From Paraburkholderia heleia NBRC 101817 (lineage in GTDB: Bacteria; Pseudomonadota; Gammaproteobacteria; Burkholderiales; Burkholderiaceae): 64,000 nt of DNA. The first letter of the stretch is position 1, and every line of letters begins with the position of its first letter. Positions 43,324 through 52,265 of this stretch are shown piece by piece. Location: contig NZ_BBJH01000022.1 of NCBI RefSeq assembly GCF_000739775.1, positions 110,045 through 174,044 on the forward strand, written 5' to 3'. The translations under genes and the position numbers were made by a program. The notes below the pieces were generated by a model. It searched no databases, was not told the DNA's origin, and worked only from the letters and a program-made list of their open reading frames with translations.

Positions 43324-44901
43324 TCAACGCGCCGCGAGCGGCGCCGGCGGTGGCGGCGTACCGTCGCCAGGCTTCGCGTCGCCCCAGCCGCCGCCCAGTG
43401 CGCGGATCAGGTTGACGGTCGCGACAGCCTGCGAACCCTGCAGATGGCTGGCCTGCAATTGCGATACGAGCACCGTCCGCTCGCTGTCGATCACGTTCAG
43501 ATAGCTGACCTCGCCTTCCTCGTACTGCGTGCGCGAAAGCTGAGCCGACTGCTGCGAAGCGCTCACCGCGTCGTTCTGCTGGCGGATCTGGTCGTCGAGC
43601 AGGCGCAGGTCGGAGAGATTGTCCTCGACCTCGCGGAAGGCCACGAGCACCTGCTGGCGGTATTGCGCCACATCTTCTTCATACTTCGCGCGCGACTGGG
43701 CGAGATTCGCCCGGCGCCTGCCGCCGTCGAAAAGCGGCAGCGTGAGCGCCGTACCCGCGAGCGGCCCGAGCAGGAACGCGCGGCTCGACCACATGAAGAG
43801 GTCGCCGAGCGTGGCCGACTCGAAGCCGGCCGCACCGGTGATGTTGAGCTGCGGGAAGAACGCCGACTTCGCGAGACCCACGCGTGCGTTTGCGGCCGCC
43901 ATGGCGCGTTCGGCGGCGGCCACGTCGGGGCGGCGCTCCAGCAGCGTGGAAGGCAAACCCGGAGGCACCTGCACGACCACGGGCGCGAGCGGCGTTTCGG
44001 GGAACGTGAAGTCCGCGGGCGCCTTGCCGAGCAGGATCGCGAGGCTGTGCTCCGAGGCCGCGCGCTGACGCGCGACGCCCACCGCGTCGGCACGCGCGCT
44101 CGCGAGCTCGTTGCGAGCCTGCGCTACGTCCAGCGCGCTGATGTCGCCTTCCTTGAAGCGGCGCTCGACAAGCTTGAGCGCGTCTTCGCGCAGCGCCACC
44201 GTGCGGCGGTACAGATCGACATCGGAGTCGAACTGGCGCAGCTGGAAATAGTTCTGCGCGACATCGGCCTGCAAGGCGAGCTGAACCGAGAGGAACAGGG
44301 CTTCGCTTTGCTGGGCGTCCGCCTGCGCCGCGTGAACGTTCGAACTGACACGGCCGAACAGGTCGACTTCATAGCTTGCCGTAGCCTGTGCGCGCCACAG
44401 CGTTTGAGCGGGCACATTGTAATTTTGCGGGTAATAAAGCGAAGCCGGCGAGGCCCGCTCGTAGGTCGGCCCGAAACCCGCATCGATCGACGGGAACCAC
44501 GAGGCGCGCGCGGCCTGCGTCACCGCACGCGCCTGCTGCACGCGCGCGGCCGCGGCCTTGAGGTCCTGGTTCGCTTCGAGCGCCTGCTGCTCGAGTTTGT
44601 CGAGCGTCGGGTCGCCGAACACCGTCCACCATTCGCCGCGATGGGTGCCGTCGGCGGGCTGCGCGGGCGTCCACGTGCCCACGTCGTGCGGATTGGTGCT
44701 CTGCGTTTGCTGCGGCGCTTCCTTGTAGGCGGCGGGCACGGCGGCGTCAGGCACCTTGTAGGCCGGCTCGACCGAGCAGGCAGCGAGCCAGGCAAAGAGC
44801 GCGACGCTCGCTGCGACTCGTGTGATACGCCCGAACTGCCCGCCCTCCGGCGCGGCATTCGCGCGATAGCGCAAGCTGGATTCGTTAGTCATATTGATCA
44901 T
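43324..44901 (-). CDS. opcM: RND efflux outer-membrane channel lipoprotein (OprC/OpcM type)
   Basis: About 525 residues. Lipobox LAAC with Cys42 at the end of the signal (VASVALFAWLAACSVEPAYK), then the OMF pattern: WWTVFGDPTLDKLEQQALEA, NQDLKAAAARVQQARAVTQA, SYEVDLFGRVSSNVHAAQAD, LLERRPDVAAAERAMAAANA and TLPLFDGGRRRANLAQSRAK. It forms the TolC-like trimeric exit duct. ATGs at 44901 and 44892 are both possible; AAGGG lies 3 bases before the first and 12 before the second. Gap to the pump gene is 14 bp, in the same operon. Confidence 0.9.
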   Translation of the reverse strand: MINMTNESSLRYRANAAPEGGQFGRITRVAASVALFAWLAACSVEPAYKVPDAAVPAAYKEAPQQTQSTNPHDVGTWTPAQPADGTHRGEWWTVFGDPTLDKLEQQALEANQDLKAAAARVQQARAVTQAARASWFPSIDAGFGPTYERASPASLYYPQNYNVPAQTLWRAQATASYEVDLFGRVSSNVHAAQADAQQSEALFLSVQLALQADVAQNYFQLRQFDSDVDLYRRTVALREDALKLVERRFKEGDISALDVAQARNELASARADAVGVARQRAASEHSLAILLGKAPADFTFPETPLAPVVVQVPPGLPSTLLERRPDVAAAERAMAAANARVGLAKSAFFPQLNITGAAGFESATLGDLFMWSSRAFLLGPLAGTALTLPLFDGGRRRANLAQSRAKYEEDVAQYRQQVLVAFREVEDNLSDLRLLDDQIRQQNDAVSASQQSAQLSRTQYEEGEVSYLNVIDSERTVLVSQLQASHLQGSQAVATVNLIRALGGGWGDAKPGDGTPPPPAPLAAR

Positions 44902-44915
44902 TTTCCCTTGTCGCC

Positions 44916-47900
44916 TTACGCGTCGACCATCGACTGCGGCTTGCGCGCGTTGTCCTTCTGCGCGACGTGAATCTTGCCGCCCGCGAGCGTGCGCAGCACC
45001 ACATAGAACACCGGCGTCAGCAACAGGCCGAAAGCGGTCACGCCGAGCATGCCGAAGAACACGGCCACGCCCATTGCATGACGCATTTCCGAACCCGCGC
45101 CGCTGGAGAGCACGAGCGGCACCACGCCCATGATGAACGCGATGGACGTCATCAGGATCGGGCGCAGACGCATGCGGCTCGCCTCGATGGCAGCGCTAAG
45201 CGGCGTGTGCCCGTCGTGCTCCAGCTCGCGCGCAAATTCGACGATCAGGATCGCGTTCTTCGAAGCGAGCCCCACCAGCACCATCAAGCCAATCTGCGTG
45301 AAGATGTTGTTGTCGCCCTGCGTGAGCCACACGCCCGTCAGTGCGCACAGCACGCTCATCGGCACGATCAGGATCACCGCGAGCGGCAGCGTCAAGCTCT
45401 CGTAGAGCGCGGCCAGCACGAGGAACACGAGCAGCACGCTGATCGGGAACACCCAGATGCCCGCATTGCCCGCCAGCACCTGCTGGTACGTGAGATCGGT
45501 CCATTCGAACTTCACGCCGCGCGGCAGCACTTCGGCCGCGATGCGTTCCGCCGCCGCCTGGGCCTGGCCCGACGAATAACCGGGCGCCGGACCGCCGTTG
45601 ATGTCGGCAGCGGTGTAGCCGTTGTAGCGCACCACCATCTCGGGGCCGTACGTGGGCGTGACCGTGACGAGCGACGAGAGCGGCACCATTTCGCCCGCGG
45701 CGTTGCGCGTCTTCAGTTGCAGGATGTCGTCGGCCCGCTGGCGGAACGGCGCATCGGCCTGCACGCGCACCTGATACACGCGTCCGAAACGGTTGAAGTC
45801 GTTCACGTAGAGCGAACCCAGATAGATCTGCATCGTGTCGAACACGTCGGTAACCGGCACGCCAAGCTGCTTCGCCTTCGTGCGGTCGAGATCGACGTTC
45901 AGCTGCGGCACGTTGATCTGATAGTTGGTGAACGTCGGGCCCAGCTCCGGCGTTTGCGCCGCGCGCTTGACGAAGTCCTGCGTCGCGCGGTTGAGCGCCT
46001 CATAGCCGAGCGCACCATGATCCTCCAGTTGCATCTTGAAGCCGCCCAATGTACCGAGGCCGAGCACCGGCGGCGGCGGGAACACGGCGATGAACGAATC
46101 CTTGATGCCGGCGTACTGCTGGTTCAGCGCCCCCGCAATCGCACCGGCCGAAAGCGCCTTGCCCTTGCGCTCCTTGAACGGCTTGAGCGTGACGAACACA
46201 ATGCCCGCGCTCGAACTATTGGTGAAACCGTTCACCGAAAGACCCGGGAACGCCACGGCGCTTTCCACACCGGGTTGCTTCAGTGCAATGGCGCTCATGT
46301 CGCGAATCACGTTCTCGGTGCGATCGAGCGCGGCGCCGTTGGGCAGTTGCGCGAAGGCGATCAGATACTCCTTGTCCTGCGCGGGCACGAAGCCGCCCGG
46401 CACCACGCGCGCCATCAACACCGTTGCGGCGATCAGCACCACATAGACCGCGAGCATCGCGCCCTTGTGGCGCAGCACGCCATTCACGCCGCGCCCGTAG
46501 CTTTCCGAGCCGCGATGGAACACCCGGTTGAAGCGGCGGAAAAAACCGCCCAGCACGAGGTTCATCCCGCGCGTGAGCCAGTCTTCCTTCTCGCCGTGAC
46601 CGCGCAGCAGCAGCGCCGAAAGCGCCGGCGAAAGCGTGAGCGAGTTGAACGCCGAGATCACGGTGGAAATCGCGATGGTCATCGCGAACTGCTTGTAGAA
46701 CTGGCCCGTGAGCCCGCTCATGAACGCGAGCGGCACGAACACGGCCACGAGCGTGAGCGCAATGGCGATGATCGGCCCGCTCACTTCCTGCATCGCCTTA
46801 TACGTCGCATCGCGCGCGGATAACCCGCTGGCGATATTGCGCTCCACGTTTTCCACCACCACGATGGCATCGTCGACCACGATGCCGATGGCGAGCACCA
46901 TCCCGAACAGCGATAGCGCGTTGATCGAGAACCCGAACGCAAGCAGGAGAGAGAACGTCCCGACGATCGACACCGGCACCGCGATCAACGGAATGATCGA
47001 GGCACGCCACGTCTGCAGGAACACGATCACCACGATCACCACGAGCGCGATCGCTTCGAGCAGCGTATGCACCACGGCTTCGATACTGGAGCGCACGAAT
47101 TGCGTGGGATCGTAGACGATGCGGTAATCCACGCCCGCCGGCATGTCCTGCTTGAGCTCCTTCATTGCCGCGCGCACCTGGTCCGAAATCGCGAGCGAGT
47201 TCGCACCCGGCGCCTGGTTGATGGCGAGCGCAACGGCCGGCTTGTTGTCGAGCAGCGAGCGCAGACCGTATTCGGAGGCTGCCAGTTCAATGCGCGCGAT
47301 ATCGCGCAGGTAAGTCACGCCGCCATCGGGATTCGTCTTGACGATGATGTTGCCAAACTCGCTTTCCGTGCGCAGACGACCGCGCGCATTCACATTGAGC
47401 TGGAACGGCGTGCCGGGCACGCTGGGCGAAGCGCCGATCACGCCCGCCGCCACCTGCACGTTCTGCTCGCGAATCGCATTGACCACGTCGTTCGCGGTGA
47501 GATTGCGCTGCGCCACCTTCTGCGGGTCGAGCCAGATACGCATGGCGTAATCGCCCGAGCCCCACAGCTGCACCTCGCCCACGCCCTGGATGTTCGAGAG
47601 GCGGTCCTTCACGTTGAGCAGCGCGTAATTGCGCAGGTACGTCATGTCGTAGCGGTTGTCCGGCGAGATCAGGTGCACCACCATCGTGAGCGTGGGCGAG
47701 CTCTTGATGGTCGTGATGCCGAGACGCTGCACGTCTTCCGGCAAGCGCGGCAGCGCCTGGTTCACGCGGTTCTGCACGAGCTGCGTGGCCTTGTCCGGGT
47801 CGGTACCGAGACGAAACGTGACCGTCAGCGTGAGATTGCCGTCGCTATTGGCTTGCGACTGCATGTACAGCATGTTCTCGACACCGTTGATCTGCTCCTC

Positions 47901-48101
47901 GAGCGGCGCAGCGACGGCTTCGGCGATCACCTTCGGGTTCGCACCCGGATACTGCGCGTGGACCACCACCGAAGGCGGCACGACCTCGGGGTACTCGGAG
48001 ATCGGCAACTGGAACAGCGCGATCACGCCGGCCAGCAGGATCAGCACGGACAGCACGCCCGCGAAGATCGGCCGGTCGATGAAGAATTTCGATATGTTCA
48101 T
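44916..48101 (-). CDS. ceoB: RND efflux pump (CeoB/BpeF/MexF type)
   Basis: 1061 residues from the ATG at 48101. MNISKFFIDRPIFAGVLSVL, then SEYPEVVPPSVVVHAQYPGA, LGITTIKSSPTLTMVVHLIS, the proton-relay region IGIVVDDAIVVVENVERNIA (two Asp in span 4), and LASKNAILIVEFARELEHDG near the end match MexF/BpeF/CeoB closely. It exports drugs such as chloramphenicol and trimethoprim with protons. An in-frame extension upstream to 48263 is not used. It lies about 100 bp after the adaptor gene. Confidence 0.93.
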   Translation of the reverse strand: MNISKFFIDRPIFAGVLSVLILLAGVIALFQLPISEYPEVVPPSVVVHAQYPGANPKVIAEAVAAPLEEQINGVENMLYMQSQANSDGNLTLTVTFRLGTDPDKATQLVQNRVNQALPRLPEDVQRLGITTIKSSPTLTMVVHLISPDNRYDMTYLRNYALLNVKDRLSNIQGVGEVQLWGSGDYAMRIWLDPQKVAQRNLTANDVVNAIREQNVQVAAGVIGASPSVPGTPFQLNVNARGRLRTESEFGNIIVKTNPDGGVTYLRDIARIELAASEYGLRSLLDNKPAVALAINQAPGANSLAISDQVRAAMKELKQDMPAGVDYRIVYDPTQFVRSSIEAVVHTLLEAIALVVIVVIVFLQTWRASIIPLIAVPVSIVGTFSLLLAFGFSINALSLFGMVLAIGIVVDDAIVVVENVERNIASGLSARDATYKAMQEVSGPIIAIALTLVAVFVPLAFMSGLTGQFYKQFAMTIAISTVISAFNSLTLSPALSALLLRGHGEKEDWLTRGMNLVLGGFFRRFNRVFHRGSESYGRGVNGVLRHKGAMLAVYVVLIAATVLMARVVPGGFVPAQDKEYLIAFAQLPNGAALDRTENVIRDMSAIALKQPGVESAVAFPGLSVNGFTNSSSAGIVFVTLKPFKERKGKALSAGAIAGALNQQYAGIKDSFIAVFPPPPVLGLGTLGGFKMQLEDHGALGYEALNRATQDFVKRAAQTPELGPTFTNYQINVPQLNVDLDRTKAKQLGVPVTDVFDTMQIYLGSLYVNDFNRFGRVYQVRVQADAPFRQRADDILQLKTRNAAGEMVPLSSLVTVTPTYGPEMVVRYNGYTAADINGGPAPGYSSGQAQAAAERIAAEVLPRGVKFEWTDLTYQQVLAGNAGIWVFPISVLLVFLVLAALYESLTLPLAVILIVPMSVLCALTGVWLTQGDNNIFTQIGLMVLVGLASKNAILIVEFARELEHDGHTPLSAAIEASRMRLRPILMTSIAFIMGVVPLVLSSGAGSEMRHAMGVAVFFGMLGVTAFGLLLTPVFYVVLRTLAGGKIHVAQKDNARKPQSMVDA

Positions 48102-48204
48102 GGGTTGCTCTTGTTCATGACGCTCAATTTGACGCGAATCTTTCTGCTTAGGCATCCTTATGGAAGCAAAGGCGCAGGCCGCGATCGCCTGCGCCCGCCG
48201 CTCG

Positions 48205-49422
48205 TCAGGATGTTTTCGCTGCCCTGGCGCCGGGGTTCGCCACCGTGTTGGTCGAATCGGCATCGGGGTCGCCGTTCATCGGCACCATGTGCGAGCGCAC
48301 GACAACACCCGGGCGCACGCGCTGCGTGCCGTTCACCACCACGTGGTCGCCCGCCTTCAGGCCGCCCAGAATCACGCGCAGGTTGCCCTGCTGGCCGCCC
48401 GTTTGCACGTTGCGGTACGCGATCTTGCCGCTGTTGTCCACGACGTAAACAAACTTCTTGTCCTGGTCGGTGCCAATGGCCGCATCGTCCACGAGCAGCG
48501 CCGGGTGCGGGGCGCTGCCGCCCACCTTGATGCGTGCGTAAAGCCCCGGCACCAGCGCGCCGTCGGCGTTGTCGAAACGCGCGCGCACGCGGATCGTGCC
48601 CGACGTGGTGTCGAGACGGTTATCCACCGACTCGATCGTCCCCGTGCGCGAATAACCCGACTCGTTCGCCAGACCTAGTTCCACCGGCACCTTCGAGCCG
48701 TCCTTGATGCGGCTGATGTAGTCGAGATAGGTCTGCTCGTCGGCGTCGAATTCGGCGTAGATGGGCGAAACGGAAACAAGCGTCGTGAGCGGCGCGGCGC
48801 TCGCCCCGGCCGAAACGACGTTGCCCACCGTGATCTCGGCGCGCGACACACGCCCGGCAACCGGCGCGACGATGCGCGTGTAGCCCAGGTTGATCTGCGC
48901 GGCTTCGAGCGCGGCCTGCGCAGCCTTGAGGTTCGCGTTCGCTTCGCGCGAGGCGTTCTGCTTCTCGTCGTAATCGCGCTTCGCGATGGCGTTGTCGCCA
49001 ATGAGGCGCTGCGCGCGCTCCCAGTCGCTTTGCGCATAGCCCGTGCGCGCCTGTGCGGCGGCAAGCTGCGCAGCGGCCTGATCGACAGCCGCCTGATACG
49101 GGCGCGGGTCGATCACAAACAGCGTTTCGCCCTGCTTCACGAGCGCGCCGTCACGGAAGTTCACGGAGACGATCGTGCCGGAAACCTGCGGACGTATCTC
49201 CACTTTCTCGACGGCGGCCATGCGGCCCGAGTAGGTCTGCCAGTCGGTGATCGTGCGATTGAGCACCGGCGCGACATCGACCTCGGGTGCGGGCGGCGCT
49301 TCAGCGGCAACGGCAGGGTGCGAATCGAGCCGGATGGCCCCGAGGGTGCCGAGGCCCGCGACCACCAGCACGCCAATGACGGCTAGCGCGATACGGGTTC
49401 GGGATTGCGAAAAAAGTGACAT
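48205..49422 (-). CDS. ceoA: RND efflux periplasmic adaptor (CeoA/BpeE type)
   Basis: 405 residues from the ATG at 49422 with GGAG before it. An N-terminal signal-anchor (IALAVIGVLVVAGLGTLGAI) lacks a clear lipobox. Then the two lipoyl half-motifs (VEIRPQVSGTIVSVNFRDGA and YTRIVAPVAGRVSRAEITVG) around a coiled-coil hairpin (about residues 105-155), a beta-barrel (YSRTGTIESVDNRLDTTSGT) and a C-terminal membrane-proximal domain. It joins the pump to the outer-membrane channel. It is preceded by the lipase-like gene in the same operon. Confidence 0.92.
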   Translation of the reverse strand: MSLFSQSRTRIALAVIGVLVVAGLGTLGAIRLDSHPAVAAEAPPAPEVDVAPVLNRTITDWQTYSGRMAAVEKVEIRPQVSGTIVSVNFRDGALVKQGETLFVIDPRPYQAAVDQAAAQLAAAQARTGYAQSDWERAQRLIGDNAIAKRDYDEKQNASREANANLKAAQAALEAAQINLGYTRIVAPVAGRVSRAEITVGNVVSAGASAAPLTTLVSVSPIYAEFDADEQTYLDYISRIKDGSKVPVELGLANESGYSRTGTIESVDNRLDTTSGTIRVRARFDNADGALVPGLYARIKVGGSAPHPALLVDDAAIGTDQDKKFVYVVDNSGKIAYRNVQTGGQQGNLRVILGGLKAGDHVVVNGTQRVRPGVVVRSHMVPMNGDPDADSTNTVANPGARAAKTS

Positions 49423-49491
49423 GTCGGACTCCAGAAATAATGGTTGATTGTTCTTCACTGGTTCGGCAGCACCGCCGCAAGGGCGCTTCGC

Positions 49492-50385
49492 TTATGACGC
49501 GCCCGCGTCGAAGCAACATTGGAAAAACCGCACGGCTTCGCTGAGCGCGGCCGGATGCGCCGCGAGATTCGCGTGCGAGACGCTCGGGTAGCGCACCACC
49601 TGGGTGCGCACGCCCGCGTCGATCAGGCGGCTCGCGTACTTCTCCGCTTCGATGTGCAGCACGTCGTTCTGTGCCGTCACGATGAGCGTCGGCGGCAAGC
49701 CGCCAAGACGCAGCGACTCGAGCGGCGCGGCGTACGGATGCATGCGCTGCGTCGCATCGGGCAGATACGCGCGATAGCACGCCGCGCATTCGCTTGCGGT
49801 GATATCGGAGCCGAGGCGCGCCTCGTCGCCAAGACGCGTGAGGCTCGGGTCGAGCATCGGCGCAAACAATGCCTGCGCCGCGAGTTTCACGTCGCCGCGA
49901 TCGCGGCCCATGAAGGCGAGCACGTTGGCGATCTGGCCGCCCGCGTCGTGGCCCGCCGCGATCACGCGCTTCGGATTGCCGCCGAACGCACGGGCCCGCG
50001 TGAGGGCCCACAGCGCCGCGCGATGTGCATCTTCGGGCGCGGCAGGAAAGGGGTGCTTCGGCGCGAGCGAATACCCCACGCTCACCACGAGCGCCGGTAA
50101 GCGTTCTGCGAGAAGACGCCCCACCGCATCCGCTTCCTCGATCGATCCGCGCACGAAGCCGCCGCCGTGGAAATAGAGCAGCACCGGCAGACCATTCGCG
50201 GCTTCGGGGCGGTACAGGCGCAGCGGAATCTGCTGGGCGTAGCCTTCGATTGCCACGTCGGTCGTGAGCAGCGCGCGCACCTTGCCGGGCCTGGCGGACG
50301 CGGTAACAGGCAGCGCCGCGGGCACTTCGGCCAGCGGCGCTTGCTCCGCGGAGGTCCAGGACGTTGGGCGTTTAAAGACATCCAT
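49492..50385 (-). CDS. llpE: Lipase-like alpha/beta hydrolase of the RND locus (LlpE type), Asp in place of Ser nucleophile
   Basis: 297 residues from the ATG at 50385; a TTG at 50400 is the alternative. It has the HSL/esterase pattern: oxyanion motif YFHGGGF (73-76), LVVSVGYSLAPKHPFPAAPE (100-119), acid in QNDVLHIEAE, and His in VSHANL. The nucleophile elbow that normally reads GDSAGG is GHDAGG here (residues 145-150), so the expected Ser is Asp147. The gene is first in the efflux operon and divergent from the LysR regulator, the same order as bpeT-llpE-bpeE-bpeF-oprC in B. pseudomallei. The function of LlpE in efflux is unknown. Confidence 0.85.
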   Translation of the reverse strand: MDVFKRPTSWTSAEQAPLAEVPAALPVTASARPGKVRALLTTDVAIEGYAQQIPLRLYRPEAANGLPVLLYFHGGGFVRGSIEEADAVGRLLAERLPALVVSVGYSLAPKHPFPAAPEDAHRAALWALTRARAFGGNPKRVIAAGHDAGGQIANVLAFMGRDRGDVKLAAQALFAPMLDPSLTRLGDEARLGSDITASECAACYRAYLPDATQRMHPYAAPLESLRLGGLPPTLIVTAQNDVLHIEAEKYASRLIDAGVRTQVVRYPSVSHANLAAHPAALSEAVRFFQCCFDAGAS

Positions 50386-50413
50386 GTCAAATCGGCGCAA
50401 TGCGCGAGAGTAG

Positions 50414-50485
50414 ATTCGAATGAGCCGAATTGTGGGTTCGGCAGACTTGCAAATAAATGCCTATAATCCGGCAACACAATTCGGC
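50414..50485. promoter_or_regulatory. LysR operator array and TATAAT box in the llpE/LysR divergent promoter
   Basis: ATTCG (50414-50418) and CGAAT (50426-50430) form a 5-7-5 inverted repeat containing the T-N11-A pattern of LysR boxes. The overlapping GCCGAATTGTG (50424-50434) is repeated in inverted orientation as CACAATTCGGC (50475-50485), 11-bp perfect arms with centres 51 bp apart. TATAAT at 50462-50467 lies between them. The layout suggests the LysR regulator binds here to control both its own gene and the efflux operon. Confidence 0.55.
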
Positions 50486-50573
50486 GCACCTGAACAATCT
50501 GTCTCCTCTTTCTGCGCGGGCGTTTCTTTCGAACGCCGCGCGCCGTGCGACCGAAGCTTTTTGGAGAGTGGCA

Positions 50574-51578
50574 ATGGACCGCCTTCAGGCCATGCAGGTA
50601 TTCACCCGCGTCGTCGATACCAACAGCTTCACGCGCGCTGCCGAAACGCTCGACATGCCGCGCGCTTCGGTCACGACGATCATTCAGAATCTCGAGGCGT
50701 TTCTCGGCGTGCGCCTCATGCACCGCACCACGCGCCGTCTGTCGCTCACGCCCGATGGCGCCGCGTACTACGAGCGCTGCGTGCGCATTCTCGCGGACGT
50801 CGAGGAAACCGAAACCACATTCCAGGATCGCAACCGCAAACCGCACGGCAAACTGCGCATCGACATGCCCGGCTCGATCGGGCGGCTGATCGTGATTCCG
50901 TCGCTGTGCGAGTTCCACCAGCGCTATCCGGACATCGACCTGCAACTCGGGCTATCCGATCGCCCCGTGGACATGCTGCAGGAAGGCGTGGATTGCGTGG
51001 TGCGCGTGGGTGCGCTGCAGGATTCGTCGCTGGTCGCGCGGCGCATCGGCATTTTCGAAGGTGTGTCGTGCGCGGCGCCGTCATATCTGGAGCGCCACGG
51101 CACGCCGCAGACGCTCGAAGAACTGGCCGAGCATCGCGCCGTGAATTACTTCTCGTCGCGCACGGGACGCGTGATGGACTGGGCGTTTCTCGTCGACGGC
51201 AAGGAAGTGGAAGTCAAGCTCAAGAGCATGGTCTCGGTAAACGACGCGGACGCGTACGTGACCTGCGGCATCGAAGGCTTCGGCCTGATTCAGGGCCCGC
51301 GCTACATGGTGCTGCCGCACCTGAAGTCGGGCGCCCTCGTCGAAGTGCTGCCCGACTACAAGCCGCTGCCCATGCCGATTTCGGCCGTCTATCCGCACAG
51401 CCGCCATCTGTCACCCAAAGTGCGCGTGTTCGTGGACTGGATCGCGGAAGTGTTCGATCGCTGCCCGCTCCTGAGTGGCCGCGCCTCGCTCGACAAGGCC
51501 TGCACGATGCGCACGCTCGAAGAGCGCGAAAACGCGCCGGCGCTCGAAACGCCCGTGATTTCGGAATGGGCCGCATAG
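50574..51578 (+). CDS. LysR-family regulator of RND efflux (BpeT/CeoR type)
   Basis: 334 residues from the ATG at 50574 with GGAGAG six bases before; an upstream frame extension to 50457 is not protein-like. N-terminal HTH (LQAMQVFTRVVDTNSFTRAA, ETLDMPRASVTTIIQNLEAF, LGVRLMHRTTRRLSLTPDGA), then the periplasmic-binding-like effector domain. Divergent from llpE, as bpeT is in B. pseudomallei, where it activates BpeEF-OprC; mutations in this regulator raise antibiotic resistance there. Likely operators are at 50414-50485. The last residues are duplicated at DNA level just past the stop (14-bp repeat). Confidence 0.9.
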   Translation: MDRLQAMQVFTRVVDTNSFTRAAETLDMPRASVTTIIQNLEAFLGVRLMHRTTRRLSLTPDGAAYYERCVRILADVEETETTFQDRNRKPHGKLRIDMPGSIGRLIVIPSLCEFHQRYPDIDLQLGLSDRPVDMLQEGVDCVVRVGALQDSSLVARRIGIFEGVSCAAPSYLERHGTPQTLEELAEHRAVNYFSSRTGRVMDWAFLVDGKEVEVKLKSMVSVNDADAYVTCGIEGFGLIQGPRYMVLPHLKSGALVEVLPDYKPLPMPISAVYPHSRHLSPKVRVFVDWIAEVFDRCPLLSGRASLDKACTMRTLEERENAPALETPVISEWAA

Positions 51579-51634
51579 GCTGGGCCGCATAGGCTGGGTC
51601 ACGTAACGCCGTCCGCGTTACGCCGACCCTCGAG

Positions 51635-51665
51635 GCCGCGCCCGCAAAGGCTTTGCGGGCGCGGC
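51635..51665 (+). terminator. Strong hairpin after the LysR gene
   Basis: Perfect 15-bp arms (51635-51649 and 51651-51665, GCCGCGCCCGCAAAG and its complement) with one central base. It lies about 60 bp after the LysR stop. No T-tract follows. A second, smaller hairpin GTAACGC/GCGTTAC is at 51603-51621. Confidence 0.6.
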
Positions 51666-51790
51666 GCAGCGATTGTTCCGTATTTTCGACAATTGCTTTC
51701 GCGTTCCGGCCGTTTATCGCAGATGGCTGCGCAACTACATTTGCTCCTGTCGCCGCGACCCACGTGGCACCCGTATAAAAGGAGCAGATC

Positions 51791-52063
51791 ATGAAACGCA
51801 CTCTCGCAACCGCCATTGGCGCCACGCTCGTTCTGTCGCTCGCCGCCAGCGCTTCGGCCTTCGCCCAGGACAACAGCGCCCCGAAAACCCGTGCCGAAGT
51901 GAAGGCGGAAATCGTTGCCGCGTATCGCGACGGCACGCTGCCCTCGCTGAACAAGACGAGCTACCCCGAGCAAAGCCTGATCGGCCGCACGCAAGCGCAA
52001 CGCATCGCGCTGCAGGAAAGCCGCGCGAACAACGCCCAACGTGTTGCGCAGGCTGGCGAATAA
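51791..52063 (+). CDS. DUF4148 secreted protein
   Basis: 90 residues with AAGGAG at a good distance before the ATG. A signal peptide (ATAIGATLVLSLAASASAFA, cut after AFA) precedes a short mature part with KTRAEVKAEIVAAYRDGTLP, LNKTSYPEQSLIGRTQAQRI, the layout of DUF4148. This family is expanded in Burkholderiaceae and its function is unknown; proteins are small, helical and periplasmic. It appears to be a single-gene unit, with a possible 24-residue reading frame 55 bp downstream. Confidence 0.85.
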   Translation: MKRTLATAIGATLVLSLAASASAFAQDNSAPKTRAEVKAEIVAAYRDGTLPSLNKTSYPEQSLIGRTQAQRIALQESRANNAQRVAQAGE

Positions 52064-52118
52064 GCACGCGAAACGCTTCGGCATTTCGATTGCAAGACGA
52101 AAAACGTAGGAGTCCAAC

Positions 52119-52193
52119 ATGAATCCGGCCGTACCTTCCGAACTCGAGCAGTGGGACAACACCACGCCCGTGTGGACGCCGTTTCGGCATTGA
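52119..52193 (+). CDS. Possible 24-residue small protein
   Basis: The ATG at 52119 has AGGAG (52109-52113) at ideal spacing and opens a 24-codon frame, MNPAVPSELEQWDNTTPVWT ending FRH, that stops at TGA 52191-52193. It is acidic, with two Trp and no hydrophobic segment. The GGGCCCGGCGG hairpin 38 bp downstream would end a DUF4148 transcript including it. Coding is suggested only by the ribosome-binding site. Confidence 0.3.
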   Translation: MNPAVPSELEQWDNTTPVWTPFRH

Positions 52194-52230
52194 AAGTTCT
52201 GGCGCGCGTGAAGATGTGAAACGTGCGAAA

Positions 52231-52260
52231 GGGCCCGGCGGCTTCGCAACCGCCGGGCCC
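52231..52260. terminator. Hairpin terminator between DUF4148 and CDF transporter genes
   Basis: GGGCCCGGCGG (52231-52241) and CCGCCGGGCCC (52250-52260) form an 11-bp stem with an 8-base loop. It sits between convergent genes. No strong T-tract is present on the plus strand; on the minus strand TTTCGC follows. Confidence 0.65.
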
Positions 52261-52265
52261 GTGCA

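Noticed and set aside
47067..48530. 487-codon frame antisense to the RND pump and adaptor genes
   Set aside because: It crosses two well-supported genes on the other strand and shows His/Arg-rich shadow composition.
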